A DNA stretch of 64,000 nt from positions 1,106,133 to 1,170,132 of the forward strand of contig NZ_PXOQ01000007.1 in NCBI RefSeq assembly GCF_003008425.1, in the 5' to 3' direction. Under the pieces are notes generated by a model. The model was not told the origin of the DNA and made no database searches. It was given only the letters and a program-made list of their open reading frames with translations. The translations under genes were made by a program, and so were the position numbers. Position 1 is the stretch's first letter. Every line of letters starts with the position of its first letter. Below are positions 8,910 to 18,732 of this stretch, in pieces. The DNA comes from Aurantibacter aestuarii. Its GTDB lineage: Bacteria > Bacteroidota > Bacteroidia > Flavobacteriales > Flavobacteriaceae.

Positions 8910-9362
8910 ATGGCTTTAAATATTGTTTTAATAGAACCTGAAATTCCAAACAATACCGGAAACATAGGAAGACTGGCATTGGCTTCTGGAAGCAATCTTC
9001 ATTTGGTGAAACCTTTCGGTTTCGAATTAAGCGATAAACGTTTAAAACGTGCAGGTTTAGATTACTGGCAACATCTTAATGTCATTTATTACGAAAACAC
9101 CGAAGCGTTTTTTGCTAAAAATAAAGATGAAAAAATGGTATTTCTTTCCAGTCACGGGACAAAGCACCACTGGGATATTCAATATGAAGATGATTTGTTC
9201 TTAATATTTGGAAAAGAATCTGTGGGACTACCAAAAGAACTCATTCAAAGTCAATCCGAACATTTATTTAAAATTCCATTATATAGTAAAGAAATTAGAA
9301 GTTTAAATTTAGCCAACGCTGTTGCTATTTGCGTTTATGAAGGATTAAAAAAAATTAGGTAG
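8910..9362 (+). CDS. trmL: tRNA (cytidine/uridine-2'-O-)-methyltransferase, TrmL type
   Basis: A minimal SPOUT methyltransferase of 150 residues expected to methylate the wobble ribose of tRNA-Leu. The three family motifs are present: NTGNIGRLA near the N-terminus, FGKESVGLP, and the knot-forming LNLANAVAICVYEGL at the C-terminus. The length fits a domain-only member without RNA-binding extension. Confidence 0.92.
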   Translation: MALNIVLIEPEIPNNTGNIGRLALASGSNLHLVKPFGFELSDKRLKRAGLDYWQHLNVIYYENTEAFFAKNKDEKMVFLSSHGTKHHWDIQYEDDLFLIFGKESVGLPKELIQSQSEHLFKIPLYSKEIRSLNLANAVAICVYEGLKKIR

Positions 9363-9399
9363 ATATAACCTGCCTAATTTAATTGTTAAGTCTTTTTAT

Positions 9400-9561
9400 T
9401 TAAAGTGTTCTTTTTAAAGCTTTATATAAATTACATAACAAAATTATGCTTGAAGGAAATAAAACAAAAATTTTTACTGGTACTGAATTAAAGTCCGCAT
9501 CAATTATATAAAAATATAATATGGTGAAAAATGCAATTAAAATTGATTTGTTTTTTTTCAT
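9400..9561 (-). CDS. Small two-helix membrane peptide (tentative)
   Basis: A 53-residue frame starting MKKNKSILIAFFTILYFYII and containing a second hydrophobic stretch (FVLFPSSIILLCNLY), so two membrane helices with a basic C-terminus. No family recognised. It is the only coding candidate in the 428-nt gap between trmL and the EF-hand gene; the rest of that gap is AT-rich and I see nothing else in it. Confidence 0.4.
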   Translation of the reverse strand: MKKNKSILIAFFTILYFYIIDADFNSVPVKIFVLFPSSIILLCNLYKALKRTL

Positions 9562-9790
9562 GAAAATCTCTTAATTTTAAATAAACCTGAATAAAATATC
9601 ACCTACATCAAATATTTTTCAAATGCTAATATAATTAAGAAGTGTAAATATCACAAACGGACTCTTTTATGAGTTATAAAAGATTTCAAGTTTATTTTAA
9701 AAATAATAAATTTTTATATTAAACCTTTTATTACATTTAATGTCTTATTGATATAACAAAAGGTAAAACTTAATTAAAAAACTTATAAAG

Positions 9791-10132
9791 ATGAAAAACG
9801 TATTAAAATTTGGAATTTTTGCTTTGGCTTTATCTGCTATGACATTTGCTAACGCTCAAGAAAAGAAAAAACCATCTCCAGAAAAGGTATTTAAAAAAAT
9901 CGATGCCGATAATAATGGTGAAATATCATTAGAAGAATGGAAAAATAAAAAAATGAAAAATGAGACTAAAGAAGAGATGGTAGAGAAGCGTTTTGCTAAA
10001 ATGGATGCAGATGGCAACAAATCTTTATCTATGGACGAGCTTAAAAAGGCTATGGCTAAAATGGAAAAGCAAAAAATGAAGCGTCAGGCTAAAAAAGCAA
10101 AAGAAGAAATGAATGATGAAGACGACGAATAG
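9791..10132 (+). CDS. Secreted EF-hand protein
   Basis: A 113-residue protein with a signal peptide (ending near ANAQ) and two EF-hand calcium-binding loops, DADNNGEISLEE and DADGNKSLSMDE, followed by a Lys/Glu-rich helical tail with an acidic end. It should bind Ca2+ in the periplasm or outside the cell. No enzymatic domain is present. A hairpin terminator follows. Confidence 0.85.
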   Translation: MKNVLKFGIFALALSAMTFANAQEKKKPSPEKVFKKIDADNNGEISLEEWKNKKMKNETKEEMVEKRFAKMDADGNKSLSMDELKKAMAKMEKQKMKRQAKKAKEEMNDEDDE

Positions 10133-10153
10133 TCTAAATCTTAATTTTATAAA

Positions 10154-10182
10154 AAAAGCATCACAATTTATGTGATGCTTTT
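10154..10182 (+). terminator. Bidirectional terminator between convergent genes
   Basis: Arms AAAAGCATCACA (10154-10165) and TGTGATGCTTTT (10171-10182), 5-nt loop. It serves the EF-hand gene from the left and overlaps the stop of the leftward VF530 gene on the right. Confidence 0.85.
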
Positions 10183-10397
10183 TTGCTTTTTAGATAGCGT
10201 AGATAAAAATTTTCAACTTTGGTTCGAGCCCAAGGTGTCCGTCTTAAAAATTTTAAACTAGATTTTAATGTTGGATTGTTTTTAAAACAATTTAAATTAA
10301 GTTCTAATCCAAGGTATTCCCAGCCATAAAATTCATGTAATTCTGTTAGCATATCGGCTAATTTAATACCATGAAGCGGATTGTTTGGCTGAGTCAT
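10161..10397 (-). CDS. VF530-family (DUF2132) DNA-binding protein
   Basis: A 78-residue protein with the family signature running through [30 protein letters not shown] and [13 protein letters not shown]530 has a small alpha fold reported to bind DNA; its cellular role is not established. The gene overlaps the stop codon of lipB by one nucleotide and is therefore its distal operon partner. Confidence 0.9.
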   Translation of the reverse strand: MTQPNNPLHGIKLADMLTELHEFYGWEYLGLELNLNCFKNNPTLKSSLKFLRRTPWARTKVENFYLRYLKSKKASHKL

Positions 10398-11107
10398 TAA
10401 GCGTTTAGAGATTTAAATTCTGCTTCAAAAAGTGTCGCAAAATGTTTTAATAATTTGGCTTTTACATCTTCTTCGTCAACGCTTTCCACGCCTAATTCAA
10501 CATTTAAAGACGCTACAGCTTTCCCTCTAATACCACATGGGATAATGTTATCAAAATAGCCCAGATTAGAATTTACGTTTAAAGCAAAACCATGCATAGT
10601 AACCCAGCGACTTGCTCTTACGCCCATAGCACAAATTTTTCGAGCAAATGGCGTGCCTACATCTAGCCAGACACCAGTTTCTCCTTCGCTTCTGGTGGCT
10701 TTCAAACCATAGTCATTTAAAGTTAAAATAATCACTTCTTCTAAAAACCGAAGGTACTTATGGATATCTGTAAAAAAATTATCCAAATCTAAAATAGGAT
10801 AGCCCACAATTTGTCCTGGTCCATGATAAGTAATGTCACCACCACGATTTATTTTATAAAATGTAGCACCTTTTTCGGCTAGCTGTGCTTCGCTTAATAA
10901 TAAATTAGAAAGATCGCCACTTTTACCTAAAGTATATACATGAGGATGCTCTACAAAAAAGAAATAATTTGAGGTTTCTAAACCCGCATTTTCTCTTCTG
11001 TTTTTTATTTTAGTGTCTAAAATAGATTTAAAAACAGCTTCCTGATAATCCCAGGTCTCTTTAAAATCTTTAGATCCTAAATCTTTTATGTAAATTGTTT
11101 TATTCAA
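10397..11107 (-). CDS. lipB: Octanoyl-[acyl-carrier-protein]:protein octanoyltransferase
   Basis: LipB moves octanoyl groups from ACP onto lipoyl domains. The 236-residue protein has the [21 protein letters not shown] segment, the catalytic Lys in [14 protein letters not shown] and the catalytic Cys in [11 protein letters not shown]. It is followed, with a 1-nt overlap, by the VF530 gene and preceded by a lipoprotein gene 3 nt upstream, so the three form a leftward operon. Confidence 0.95.
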   Translation of the reverse strand: MNKTIYIKDLGSKDFKETWDYQEAVFKSILDTKIKNRRENAGLETSNYFFFVEHPHVYTLGKSGDLSNLLLSEAQLAEKGATFYKINRGGDITYHGPGQIVGYPILDLDNFFTDIHKYLRFLEEVIILTLNDYGLKATRSEGETGVWLDVGTPFARKICAMGVRASRWVTMHGFALNVNSNLGYFDNIIPCGIRGKAVASLNVELGVESVDEEDVKAKLLKHFATLFEAEFKSLNA

Positions 11108-11110
11108 ATT

Positions 11111-11923
11111 TTATTGTTCTAAAAAAACATTAAGACTAGAGATGTCAGGGTTTTCTATTAATTCTAAAAACTTTAATTTTAAGGTTAGTGTTTTGCCATC
11201 TTCACTTATAACAGCATCTTTGTGAGTAGTAGAGGTTATTTTTTTTGGAAAATGATAAACGATATTATAAGTCATTAAATCAAAAGCTTCTTTAAACGCG
11301 TCACCCATTTCAGAAATTTCGGCATTAACATCTTCAATATCTGTGGTGGTTTGCTCTTTTTCTTCATCGTTTTCAGGAGCGGTATAAATTCTTGAAAACG
11401 TATTGTTTTTGTAAGTGAAAGTAACATGTTCTAAAGCACCTTCAGAAGATTTTGCAATCGCACTTTCATTTATTTTGTCGTACTGCGGATTGTCTTTATT
11501 ACTAATAGCTTTTGCTGAGTTAATGCGTTCTAAAGCATTAGGCAAATCTTCAATTGTTGTAAATGTGGAGCCAAAACCCATAATCATTTCATTGGTGGCT
11601 TCATTCATTTTTATTTTTAAAATGATGTCTTTTAGTTTTTTAATTTTCTCTTGTTCTTCAAGAGGTAATTTTGAGATGCTGTCTTGTTTTCCAACAATTA
11701 AATCGTTGTAATATAATACACTATCTACTGGAGCGCTCATTTTTTTATTAGGATCTCTTTTTTTTCCTTCGGCTTCTTGAATAGTTCTTAACATGGTAGA
11801 CATGTCATAACTCATAATAAACTCTCCAGAACCATCTGGTTTTATAGTAATTTCTTCAGTAAAACTACAGCTAGACATTAATACAATTACTAAAATGCCA
11901 AATAGAAGTTGAATTTTTTTCAT
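11111..11923 (-). CDS. Hypothetical lipoprotein
   Basis: A 270-residue protein with a lipoprotein signal peptide (lipobox M-S-S-C near residue 19). After the Cys comes EEITIKPDGSGEFIMSYDMS, the kind of beta-strand opening seen in bacterial envelope proteins that respond to lipids or peptides; I cannot assign a family with confidence. Its stop is 3 nt from the lipB start, suggesting co-transcription. Confidence 0.8.
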   Translation of the reverse strand: MKKIQLLFGILVIVLMSSCSFTEEITIKPDGSGEFIMSYDMSTMLRTIQEAEGKKRDPNKKMSAPVDSVLYYNDLIVGKQDSISKLPLEEQEKIKKLKDIILKIKMNEATNEMIMGFGSTFTTIEDLPNALERINSAKAISNKDNPQYDKINESAIAKSSEGALEHVTFTYKNNTFSRIYTAPENDEEKEQTTTDIEDVNAEISEMGDAFKEAFDLMTYNIVYHFPKKITSTTHKDAVISEDGKTLTLKLKFLELIENPDISSLNVFLEQ

Positions 11924-11951
11924 AAATACATCGTAAAATACAAAGATACAA

Positions 11952-12110
11952 TTATCTATTGGGATTATTTAATATGATGAGTGCAGCAATAACTCCGGGA
12001 ATCCAACCCAAGCACCATAAAATAAAAACAATTAATATAGAACCACAGCCTTTATCTAAAACGGCTAAAGGTGGACAAATTATAGATAGAATGACGCGCC
12101 AAAAACTCAT
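11952..12110 (-). CDS. YqaE/Pmp3-family membrane peptide
   Basis: A 52-residue proteolipid-like peptide (MSFWRVILSIICPPLAVLDK, then two glycine/tryptophan-rich membrane segments ending LGWIPGVIAALIILNNPNR). The ICPPLAV and W-x-x-G-x-IPG-VIAA features are those of the UPF0057/Pmp3 family, linked in other organisms to membrane potential and salt or cold stress. A longer frame on the opposite strand over the same bases is a shadow. Confidence 0.85.
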   Translation of the reverse strand: MSFWRVILSIICPPLAVLDKGCGSILIVFILWCLGWIPGVIAALIILNNPNR

Positions 12111-12210
12111 AAGGGGTTTGTTTGATGTTGAACAATTGTTGGTCTACAAAAGCTTAAATATGTTACAAAATACTATCTTTGCCTCTTATTTAAATTTTTA
12201 TTTTTAACAC

Positions 12211-13905
12211 ATGTCGCAATTATCTGAAGTTGAATTAGTAAGACGAGAAAAATTAAAGCAATTAAGAGTTTTGGGGATCAATCCTTATCCAGCCGATTTA
12301 TTTCCAGTAAAAGATACTTCCAAACAGGTTAAAGAGCAGTTTGAAGAAGGAAAACAGGTTACTATTGCTGGTCGTTTAATGACACGTCGTATTCAGGGAA
12401 ATGCAAGTTTTGCAGAACTTCAAGATAGTGAAGGTCGCATACAAGTATATTTTAATAGAGATGAAATTTGTCCAGGAGACGATAAAACCAAATACAATAC
12501 CGTTTATAAAAAATTATTAGATATAGGTGATTTTATTGGTTTAACAGGAGAATTATTTACCACTAAGGTTGGTGAAAAAACGGTTTTAGTTAAAGAATTT
12601 ACCTTGTTAAGTAAAGCTTTAAAGCCCTTACCACAACCACGTGAAGATGCAGATGGAAAAGTACATGATGCTTTTACAGATCCTGAAGCAAGATACAGAC
12701 AGCGTTATGTGGATTTAGTGGTTAACCCTAAAGTCAAAGACGTTTTTGTAAAGCGTACGAAGTTATTTAACGCCATGCGTGACTTTTTTAACACTGCAGG
12801 ATATTTTGAAGTTGAAACACCTATTTTACAACCTATTCCTGGTGGTGCAGCAGCACGTCCATTTATAACACATCATAACAGTTTAGATATACCGTTATAT
12901 ATGCGTATTGCTAACGAGTTATACTTAAAACGCTTAATTGTTGGCGGATTTGATGGGGTTTACGAGTTTTCTAAAAATTTCCGTAATGAAGGGATGGACA
13001 GAACACATAATCCAGAATTTACAGCAATGGAAATTTATGTAGCGTATAAAGACTACAACTGGATGATGGATTTTTGTGAGCGTTTATTAGAATATTGCGC
13101 AATTGCTGTTAACGGAACTGCCGATGTAACTTTTGGAGAACATAAAGTTAGTTTTAAAGCGCCGTATAAGCGTATTACTATGGCAGATTCTATTAAAGAA
13201 TTTACTGGATTTGATATTACAGGAAAAACAGAAGATGAAATTCGTCAGGCAGCTAAAGATATGCATATTGCTGTAGATGAAACTATGGGTAAAGGAAAGT
13301 TAATAGATGAAATTTTTGGCGAAAAATGCGAAGGAAACTACATTCAGCCAACTTTTATTACCGACTATCCAAAAGAAATGTCGCCACTTTGTAAAGAGCA
13401 TAGAGATAATCCAGAATTAACCGAACGTTTTGAATTGATGGTTTGCGGTAAGGAAATTGCCAATGCTTATTCAGAATTGAATGATCCTATAGATCAACGT
13501 GAGCGTTTCGAGCACCAATTAAAATTAGCTCAAAAAGGAGACGATGAGGCTACTGAATTTATAGACCACGATTTTTTAAGAGCGCTAGAATATGGGATGC
13601 CTCCAACATCTGGTATGGGAATAGGAATGGACCGTTTAATCATGTATTTAACAAACAATCCGTCTATACAAGAAGTCTTATTTTTCCCGCAAATGCGACC
13701 AGAGAAAAAACCATTACAAATTAGTGAAGATGCGAAAGCAGTATTAGAAATGCTTAAAAAATCTGGTCAAACAGAATTAGATGTTTTAAAAACAGCATCT
13801 GGTTTAAGCAATAAAAAATGGGATAAAACCATTAAAGAATTAACCAAAAACAACGTTGCAAAAGTTGAAAAAACAGATGAAGGGTTGTTCGTGGAGGTCA
13901 TTTAA
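12211..13905 (+). CDS. lysS: Lysyl-tRNA synthetase, class II
   Basis: A 564-residue class IIb synthetase: N-terminal OB-fold anticodon-binding domain (about 50-150) and catalytic domain with motif 2 in [14 protein letters not shown] and motif 3 in [14 protein letters not shown]. Beyond the usual end near residue 500 there is a tail of about 60 residues rich in Lys/Glu that looks like a small winged-helix unit; such tails occur in Bacteroidota LysS. Followed by a strong terminator. Confidence 0.96.
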   Translation: MSQLSEVELVRREKLKQLRVLGINPYPADLFPVKDTSKQVKEQFEEGKQVTIAGRLMTRRIQGNASFAELQDSEGRIQVYFNRDEICPGDDKTKYNTVYKKLLDIGDFIGLTGELFTTKVGEKTVLVKEFTLLSKALKPLPQPREDADGKVHDAFTDPEARYRQRYVDLVVNPKVKDVFVKRTKLFNAMRDFFNTAGYFEVETPILQPIPGGAAARPFITHHNSLDIPLYMRIANELYLKRLIVGGFDGVYEFSKNFRNEGMDRTHNPEFTAMEIYVAYKDYNWMMDFCERLLEYCAIAVNGTADVTFGEHKVSFKAPYKRITMADSIKEFTGFDITGKTEDEIRQAAKDMHIAVDETMGKGKLIDEIFGEKCEGNYIQPTFITDYPKEMSPLCKEHRDNPELTERFELMVCGKEIANAYSELNDPIDQRERFEHQLKLAQKGDDEATEFIDHDFLRALEYGMPPTSGMGIGMDRLIMYLTNNPSIQEVLFFPQMRPEKKPLQISEDAKAVLEMLKKSGQTELDVLKTASGLSNKKWDKTIKELTKNNVAKVEKTDEGLFVEVI

Positions 13906-13940
13906 ATAAATTCCTGCGCAGGCAGGAATCTCATGTTAAA

Positions 13941-13971
13941 AAAAAGGAATTACTTATCGTAATTCCTTTTT
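13941..13971 (+). terminator. lysS terminator
   Basis: Perfect 13-bp arms AAAAAGGAATTAC and GTAATTCCTTTTT around a 5-nt loop. Just before it (13910-13930) is a short palindrome ATTCCTGCGCAGGCAGGAAT, a dispersed-repeat type sequence. Confidence 0.9.
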
Positions 13972-14048
13972 CTATTCTAAAAACAAATCCTACAAAACAT
14001 ACAATTATTCTATTTCAAAACGCTATAAACTTATTACCTTTACATGTT

Positions 14049-15104
14049 ATGAATGTAGATTACATTATTGTTGGTTGCGGTTTAGCGGGAATAGCATTCT
14101 GTGAGCAGTTAAAAACGCATCATAAATCGTTTGTGGTTTTTGATAATGATTCACAACAAGCTTCAACTGTTGCTGGTGGACTTTATAATCCGGTGGTTTT
14201 AAAACGTTTTACGGCGGTTTGGAAAAGCGAAGAACAATTAAAATTGGCGTTACCGCTTTATGCAAAAATTGAAAAGGACTTACAGCAAACATTCGACTAT
14301 AAAGTACCTGTACATCGCTTATTTAAAAATCTTGAAGAGCAAAATGATTGGTTCACAGCTTCGGACCAGCCGCGTTTAGAACATTATTTGTCTACAACCT
14401 TAATAAAAAATAACAATAACTCAATTAATGCAGATTTAGGATATGGTGAAGTGCTTCAAACGGGTCGAATAGATACTAAAGCATTAATTTCAGCTTATAA
14501 AAAAGATTTAAAACAAAAAGAGATTTTAATAGAAGAAGCTTTTCAATATGAAAAATTAGAATCTGATGGACAAACTGTTCAATATAAAGACATAACTGCC
14601 AAACAGATAGTATTTGCAGAAGGTTATGGTTTAAATCACAATCCGTTTTTTAATTATTTACCATTAAACGGAACCAAAGGAGAATTGTTAACTATCAAAG
14701 CACCCGATTTAAATTTAAACGAAGTCGTAAAATCTAGTGTGTTTTTAATTCCATTAGGAGAGGACCTATATAGGGTAGGATCTACCTATAACTGGAGCGA
14801 CAAAACCAATTTACCAACCGAAGAAGCTAAAACTGAATTGCTGGAAAAATTAAAATCGATTATAACTTGTAATTTTGAAGTGGTAAAGCAATCCGCAGGA
14901 ATTAGACCAACTACTGTAGACCGAAGACCTTTTGTGGGCGAACATTTAGAGTTTAAAAACCATTACGTATTAAACGGTTTAGGTACGCGTGGTGTTATGA
15001 TTGCGCCTTTCGTCGCTAAAGCCTTATTTGACCATATCGAGCATGGTAAAAAAATAGACCAAGAGATATGGATTCATCGGTTTAAGAAGTATAAATATGT
15101 TTAG
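14049..15104 (+). CDS. FAD-dependent oxidoreductase (DAO family)
   Basis: This 351-residue protein starts with the dinucleotide-binding motif IIVGCGLAGIAFCEQL and ends with the DAO-type segment containing IRPTTVDRRPFVG and LNGLGTRGVMIAP. The family includes glycine/D-amino-acid oxidases and the oxidoreductase half of MnmC; which amine is oxidised here cannot be read from sequence. The adjacent genes give no pathway clue. The gene ends 4 nt from a convergent DUF983 gene. Confidence 0.8.
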   Translation: MNVDYIIVGCGLAGIAFCEQLKTHHKSFVVFDNDSQQASTVAGGLYNPVVLKRFTAVWKSEEQLKLALPLYAKIEKDLQQTFDYKVPVHRLFKNLEEQNDWFTASDQPRLEHYLSTTLIKNNNNSINADLGYGEVLQTGRIDTKALISAYKKDLKQKEILIEEAFQYEKLESDGQTVQYKDITAKQIVFAEGYGLNHNPFFNYLPLNGTKGELLTIKAPDLNLNEVVKSSVFLIPLGEDLYRVGSTYNWSDKTNLPTEEAKTELLEKLKSIITCNFEVVKQSAGIRPTTVDRRPFVGEHLEFKNHYVLNGLGTRGVMIAPFVAKALFDHIEHGKKIDQEIWIHRFKKYKYV

Positions 15105-15107
15105 AGT

Positions 15108-15500
15108 TTAAGCTTTATTAGTTTTGTCTAAATTTTTATCATAACTCATAAATAAGTTAATCCAAATATTTCTTGATAATCTTATAATAATAGGATACAA
15201 TACAATCATAGTGGCAACAATTACTATAAATGCGGTAGTTAATGTAGAATTTAAAAACAAGTAGCTAATTACAAAAGCAGCCACAGCAAACGCAATTCCA
15301 ACGCCATAACTTACATACATAGAGCCATAAAAAAAAGAAGGTTCAATTTTGTATTTGGTGTTACAGTGGCTACAACGCTCATGCATTTCAAAAAGTTGAG
15401 TTACCGCATAAGGGTTTGGATTTTTATACATGGATTCGTTATGACATTTAGGGCAAACCCCTTTTATAATTCCGTAAACTTTAGACCCTTTTTTAAACAT
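15108..15500 (-). CDS. DUF983 membrane protein
   Basis: A 130-residue protein with an N-terminal zinc-ribbon-like pair of CxxC motifs (CPKCHN and CSHCNTKY) followed by two membrane helices. This is the DUF983 layout common in Bacteroidota; function unknown. I set the start at 15500 (MFKKGSKVYGIIKG) rather than 15521 since homologous proteins begin just before the first CxxC. Confidence 0.85.
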   Translation of the reverse strand: MFKKGSKVYGIIKGVCPKCHNESMYKNPNPYAVTQLFEMHERCSHCNTKYKIEPSFFYGSMYVSYGVGIAFAVAAFVISYLFLNSTLTTAFIVIVATMIVLYPIIIRLSRNIWINLFMSYDKNLDKTNKA

Positions 15501-15599
15501 ATAATTTATGTACTTTTGCAAACTTAAATACTAAGTTTTTAACCATTACAAAGTTACATAATATCAAAATGCTATTAGGTAACAAAAGTCACCTTTATT

Positions 15600-17510
15600 A
15601 TGTTAAACATTCATAATTTATCTATTTCATTTCAGGGCGAATATTTGTTCGAGGATATTACCTTTAAATTAGTGCCTGGTGATAGAGTAGGTTTAATTGG
15701 TAAAAATGGGGCAGGGAAATCGACCATGCTAAAAATTCTGTCGAAAGAACTGGAACCCGATACGGGGCAAATTGCTGGCGATAAAGAACTAAAAATTGGG
15801 TTTCTAAAACAAGATATCGACTTTGTTTTAGGTCGAACGGTTCTAGAAGAATCTTATCAGGCATTTACTGAAATTAAAGCTTTAGAAAAGCAGTTAGCTG
15901 AAATTAATACACAATTGGCAGAACGAACCGATTATGATAGCGAAAGCTATAATCAGTTAATGATAGATTTAAACGACTTTCAGCACCAATATGAAATTTT
16001 AGGTGGTTACAACTACCAAGGTGAAACCGAAAAGATTTTACAAGGTTTAGGTTTTAAACGTGAAGATTTCGATAAATTGACGGATACTTTTTCAGGTGGA
16101 TGGCGTATGCGTATTGAGCTGGCAAAACTGTTACTTCAAAATAACGACTTATTATTACTCGATGAGCCAACCAACCACTTAGATATAGAAAGTATCATTT
16201 GGTTAGAAGGGTTTCTAAAAAACTATTCTGGAGCGGTAGCCATAGTATCTCACGATAAAATGTTTTTAGATAATGTAACTAACCGTACTATAGAGATTTC
16301 TTTGGGGCGAATTTACGATTATCCAAAACCTTATTCTAAATATTTAGTGTTGCGTGAAGAGTTACGCGAGCAGCAATTGGCTTCTCAAAAAAATCAGCAA
16401 AAACAAATAGAACAAACCGAAAAACTTATTGAGAAGTTTCGTGCCAAAGCCAGTAAAGCAACTATGGCACAGTCGCTTATAAAAAAACTAGATAAAATAG
16501 ACCGTATAGAAGTCGATGAGGACGATAATAGTGTCATGACTTTAAATTTTCCTATCTCGGTAACTCCAGGAAAAGTTGTGGTAGAGGCTGAAGGCGTATC
16601 TAAAAGCTATGGAAAAAAAACGGTGCTGTCTAAAGTAGATTTAATGATAGAACGCGACATTAAAACCGCGTTTGTGGGGCAAAATGGACAAGGGAAATCA
16701 ACATTAGCTAAAATTTTGGTGGGCGATTTGGATTATGAAGGTGAACTAAAACTTGGTCATAATGTGCAAATAGGTTATTTCGCTCAAAATCAAGCTGAAT
16801 ATTTAGATGGTTCTAAAACCGTTTTAGATACGATGATTGACGCCGCAAATGAAACCAATAGAAGTAAAGTTCGTGATATTTTAGGGTCATTTTTATTTAG
16901 AGGTGACGAAGCCGAAAAATACGTGCGTGTACTTTCGGGAGGAGAACGTAACCGCTTGGCTTTAGCAAAACTAATGCTTCAGCCATTTAATGTGTTGGTT
17001 ATGGATGAGCCAACCAATCACTTAGATATTAAATCAAAAAATGTATTAAAAGATGCCTTACAGCGTTTTGAAGGGACTTTAATTTTAGTGTCTCACGATC
17101 GTGATTTTCTTCAGGGATTAACACAAACAGTTTATGAGTTTAAGGATAATAACATTAAGGAATACTTAGGTGATATCGATTTTTATTTGGAACAACGTAA
17201 TGTGGAGAACCTTCGTGAAGTTGAAAAACGAACCGTTATAAAGGAAACACCAAAAGAAAAAAACAAGCAATCTTACGAAGACCAGAAAAAGCTTAAATCT
17301 TTAAATAATAAATTAAGCAATACCGAGTCTAAAATCAATCAACTTGAAAAAGAAATTAAAGAAATTGATGTAGAATTGGCAACCAATTATGATGAGGTGG
17401 TTTCCAGACCCGATTTTTTTGACAGCTATCAAGCCAAGAAAAAAGACTTGGAAGCACTAATGGCTTCTTGGGAAGAAATTACTTTGGCCTTAATGGAACT
17501 GGAAGACTAA
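15600..17510 (+). CDS. ABC-F ATPase (Uup/YdiF-like)
   Basis: A soluble 636-residue protein with two ABC ATPase domains: Walker A GKNGAGKST and GQNGQGKST, signature motifs FSGGWRMR and LSGGERNR, and Walker B LLLLDEPTNHLD and VLVMDEPTNHLD. The linker between them is charged and helical, and the C-terminus is a coiled coil (about 555-620), as in Uup-type members. ABC-F proteins act on the ribosome, for example at stalled translation. No membrane domain is encoded nearby, so it is not a transporter. Confidence 0.92.
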   Translation: MLNIHNLSISFQGEYLFEDITFKLVPGDRVGLIGKNGAGKSTMLKILSKELEPDTGQIAGDKELKIGFLKQDIDFVLGRTVLEESYQAFTEIKALEKQLAEINTQLAERTDYDSESYNQLMIDLNDFQHQYEILGGYNYQGETEKILQGLGFKREDFDKLTDTFSGGWRMRIELAKLLLQNNDLLLLDEPTNHLDIESIIWLEGFLKNYSGAVAIVSHDKMFLDNVTNRTIEISLGRIYDYPKPYSKYLVLREELREQQLASQKNQQKQIEQTEKLIEKFRAKASKATMAQSLIKKLDKIDRIEVDEDDNSVMTLNFPISVTPGKVVVEAEGVSKSYGKKTVLSKVDLMIERDIKTAFVGQNGQGKSTLAKILVGDLDYEGELKLGHNVQIGYFAQNQAEYLDGSKTVLDTMIDAANETNRSKVRDILGSFLFRGDEAEKYVRVLSGGERNRLALAKLMLQPFNVLVMDEPTNHLDIKSKNVLKDALQRFEGTLILVSHDRDFLQGLTQTVYEFKDNNIKEYLGDIDFYLEQRNVENLREVEKRTVIKETPKEKNKQSYEDQKKLKSLNNKLSNTESKINQLEKEIKEIDVELATNYDEVVSRPDFFDSYQAKKKDLEALMASWEEITLALMELED

Positions 17511-17592
17511 GTCTTTAAATATTAAGGTTTCTTTAACGTTTACGCTTTAAACTATCGGTAATTTTGTAGTCTAATACTTCAAAAGACCATTC

Positions 17593-18732
17593 ATGCGTAA
17601 AATCATACTTTCAGTTCTTGGAATACTATTTATTATAGGTGCTTTCTATGTAGCAAAATCTTTAATTTCAAGCAAAAATAGACCGAAACCAGTCGTACAA
17701 AAAGTAGTAAAAACGGTATTTGTAGATACGGTAAAAAATAAAACCATTGAAATTGTAATTCCCGCAAATGGTAGCTTAGTCGCTCAAAATCGTATCGAAT
17801 TATTTTCTGAAGTGCAAGGTGTTTTTAATGGCGGTAGTAATGCTTTTAAGCCTGGTCAGAAATTTTCAAAAGGACAAGCTTTAATTCGTATTAATTCTGG
17901 CGAATATTACGCTAGTGTACAATCCGCAAAAAGTAATCTATACAATTCTATAGCCGCTATTATGCCCGATTTGCGTTTGGATTTTCCTAATGTATTTCAA
18001 AAATGGCAAAACTACTTGAATCAATTCGATTTAAACAAAACAACTCCGGCATTACCTAAAGTCGATTCAGATAAGGAAAACTATTTTATTACAGGTCGAA
18101 GCATTGTAAGCAATTATTATAATGTGAAAAATTTAGAAGAGCGTTTATCTAAATACAACATTTATGCACCTTTTAATGGTGTTTTAACCGAAGCATTAGT
18201 AACTAAAGGAACTTTAGTGAGAAATGGTCAAAAATTAGGTGAATTTATAGATCCTTCAGTTTATGAAATGGAAGTGGCTATAAGTAAAACTTATGCCGAT
18301 TTATTAAAAGTAGGAGAAACAGTTCAATTAAATAATATTGATACTAATAAGACTTACAAAGGTGAGGTTGTTCGAATTAACGGTAATATAGATGCCACCA
18401 CACAAACCATTACTGTTTTTATTGAAGTTAAAGATGAAGGTTTAAAAGAAGGCCAATATCTGGAAGCTAAGTTAAATGCAAAAGATGAGCCGGATGCTAT
18501 TGAAGTAGACCGTAATTTGTTATTAGATAATAACAAAATGTTTGTGCTAAAAGACAGTTTGTTAGATGTCATAGAAGTGAAACCAGTACATTTTACAGAT
18601 ACCAAAATGGTTGTAAAAGGTATTCCAAATAATACCATTATTTTAAAACGACAAGTGCCAGGTGCTTATGCAGGGATGTTAGTAACACCTTATGAAGAGA
18701 AAAAGAACGCCACTAAACCTGCTAAAAACTAA
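17593..18732 (+). CDS. RND efflux periplasmic adaptor (MFP)
   Basis: A 379-residue membrane-fusion protein with one N-terminal membrane anchor (residues 5-23) and the split lipoyl/beta-barrel layout (RIELFSEVQGVF; YAPFNGVLTEALVTKGTLV). It links the inner-membrane pump encoded by the next gene to the outer-membrane channel. Its stop overlaps the start of the pump gene by one nucleotide. Confidence 0.9.
   Translation: MRKIILSVLGILFIIGAFYVAKSLISSKNRPKPVVQKVVKTVFVDTVKNKTIEIVIPANGSLVAQNRIELFSEVQGVFNGGSNAFKPGQKFSKGQALIRINSGEYYASVQSAKSNLYNSIAAIMPDLRLDFPNVFQKWQNYLNQFDLNKTTPALPKVDSDKENYFITGRSIVSNYYNVKNLEERLSKYNIYAPFNGVLTEALVTKGTLVRNGQKLGEFIDPSVYEMEVAISKTYADLLKVGETVQLNNIDTNKTYKGEVVRINGNIDATTQTITVFIEVKDEGLKEGQYLEAKLNAKDEPDAIEVDRNLLLDNNKMFVLKDSLLDVIEVKPVHFTDTKMVVKGIPNNTIILKRQVPGAYAGMLVTPYEEKKNATKPAKN

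Noticed and set aside
11959..12207. Rightward frame of 82 codons before lysS
   Set aside because: It is the shadow of the YqaE/Pmp3-type gene on the opposite strand (11952-12110), whose protein matches a known family; the rightward product has no such features.
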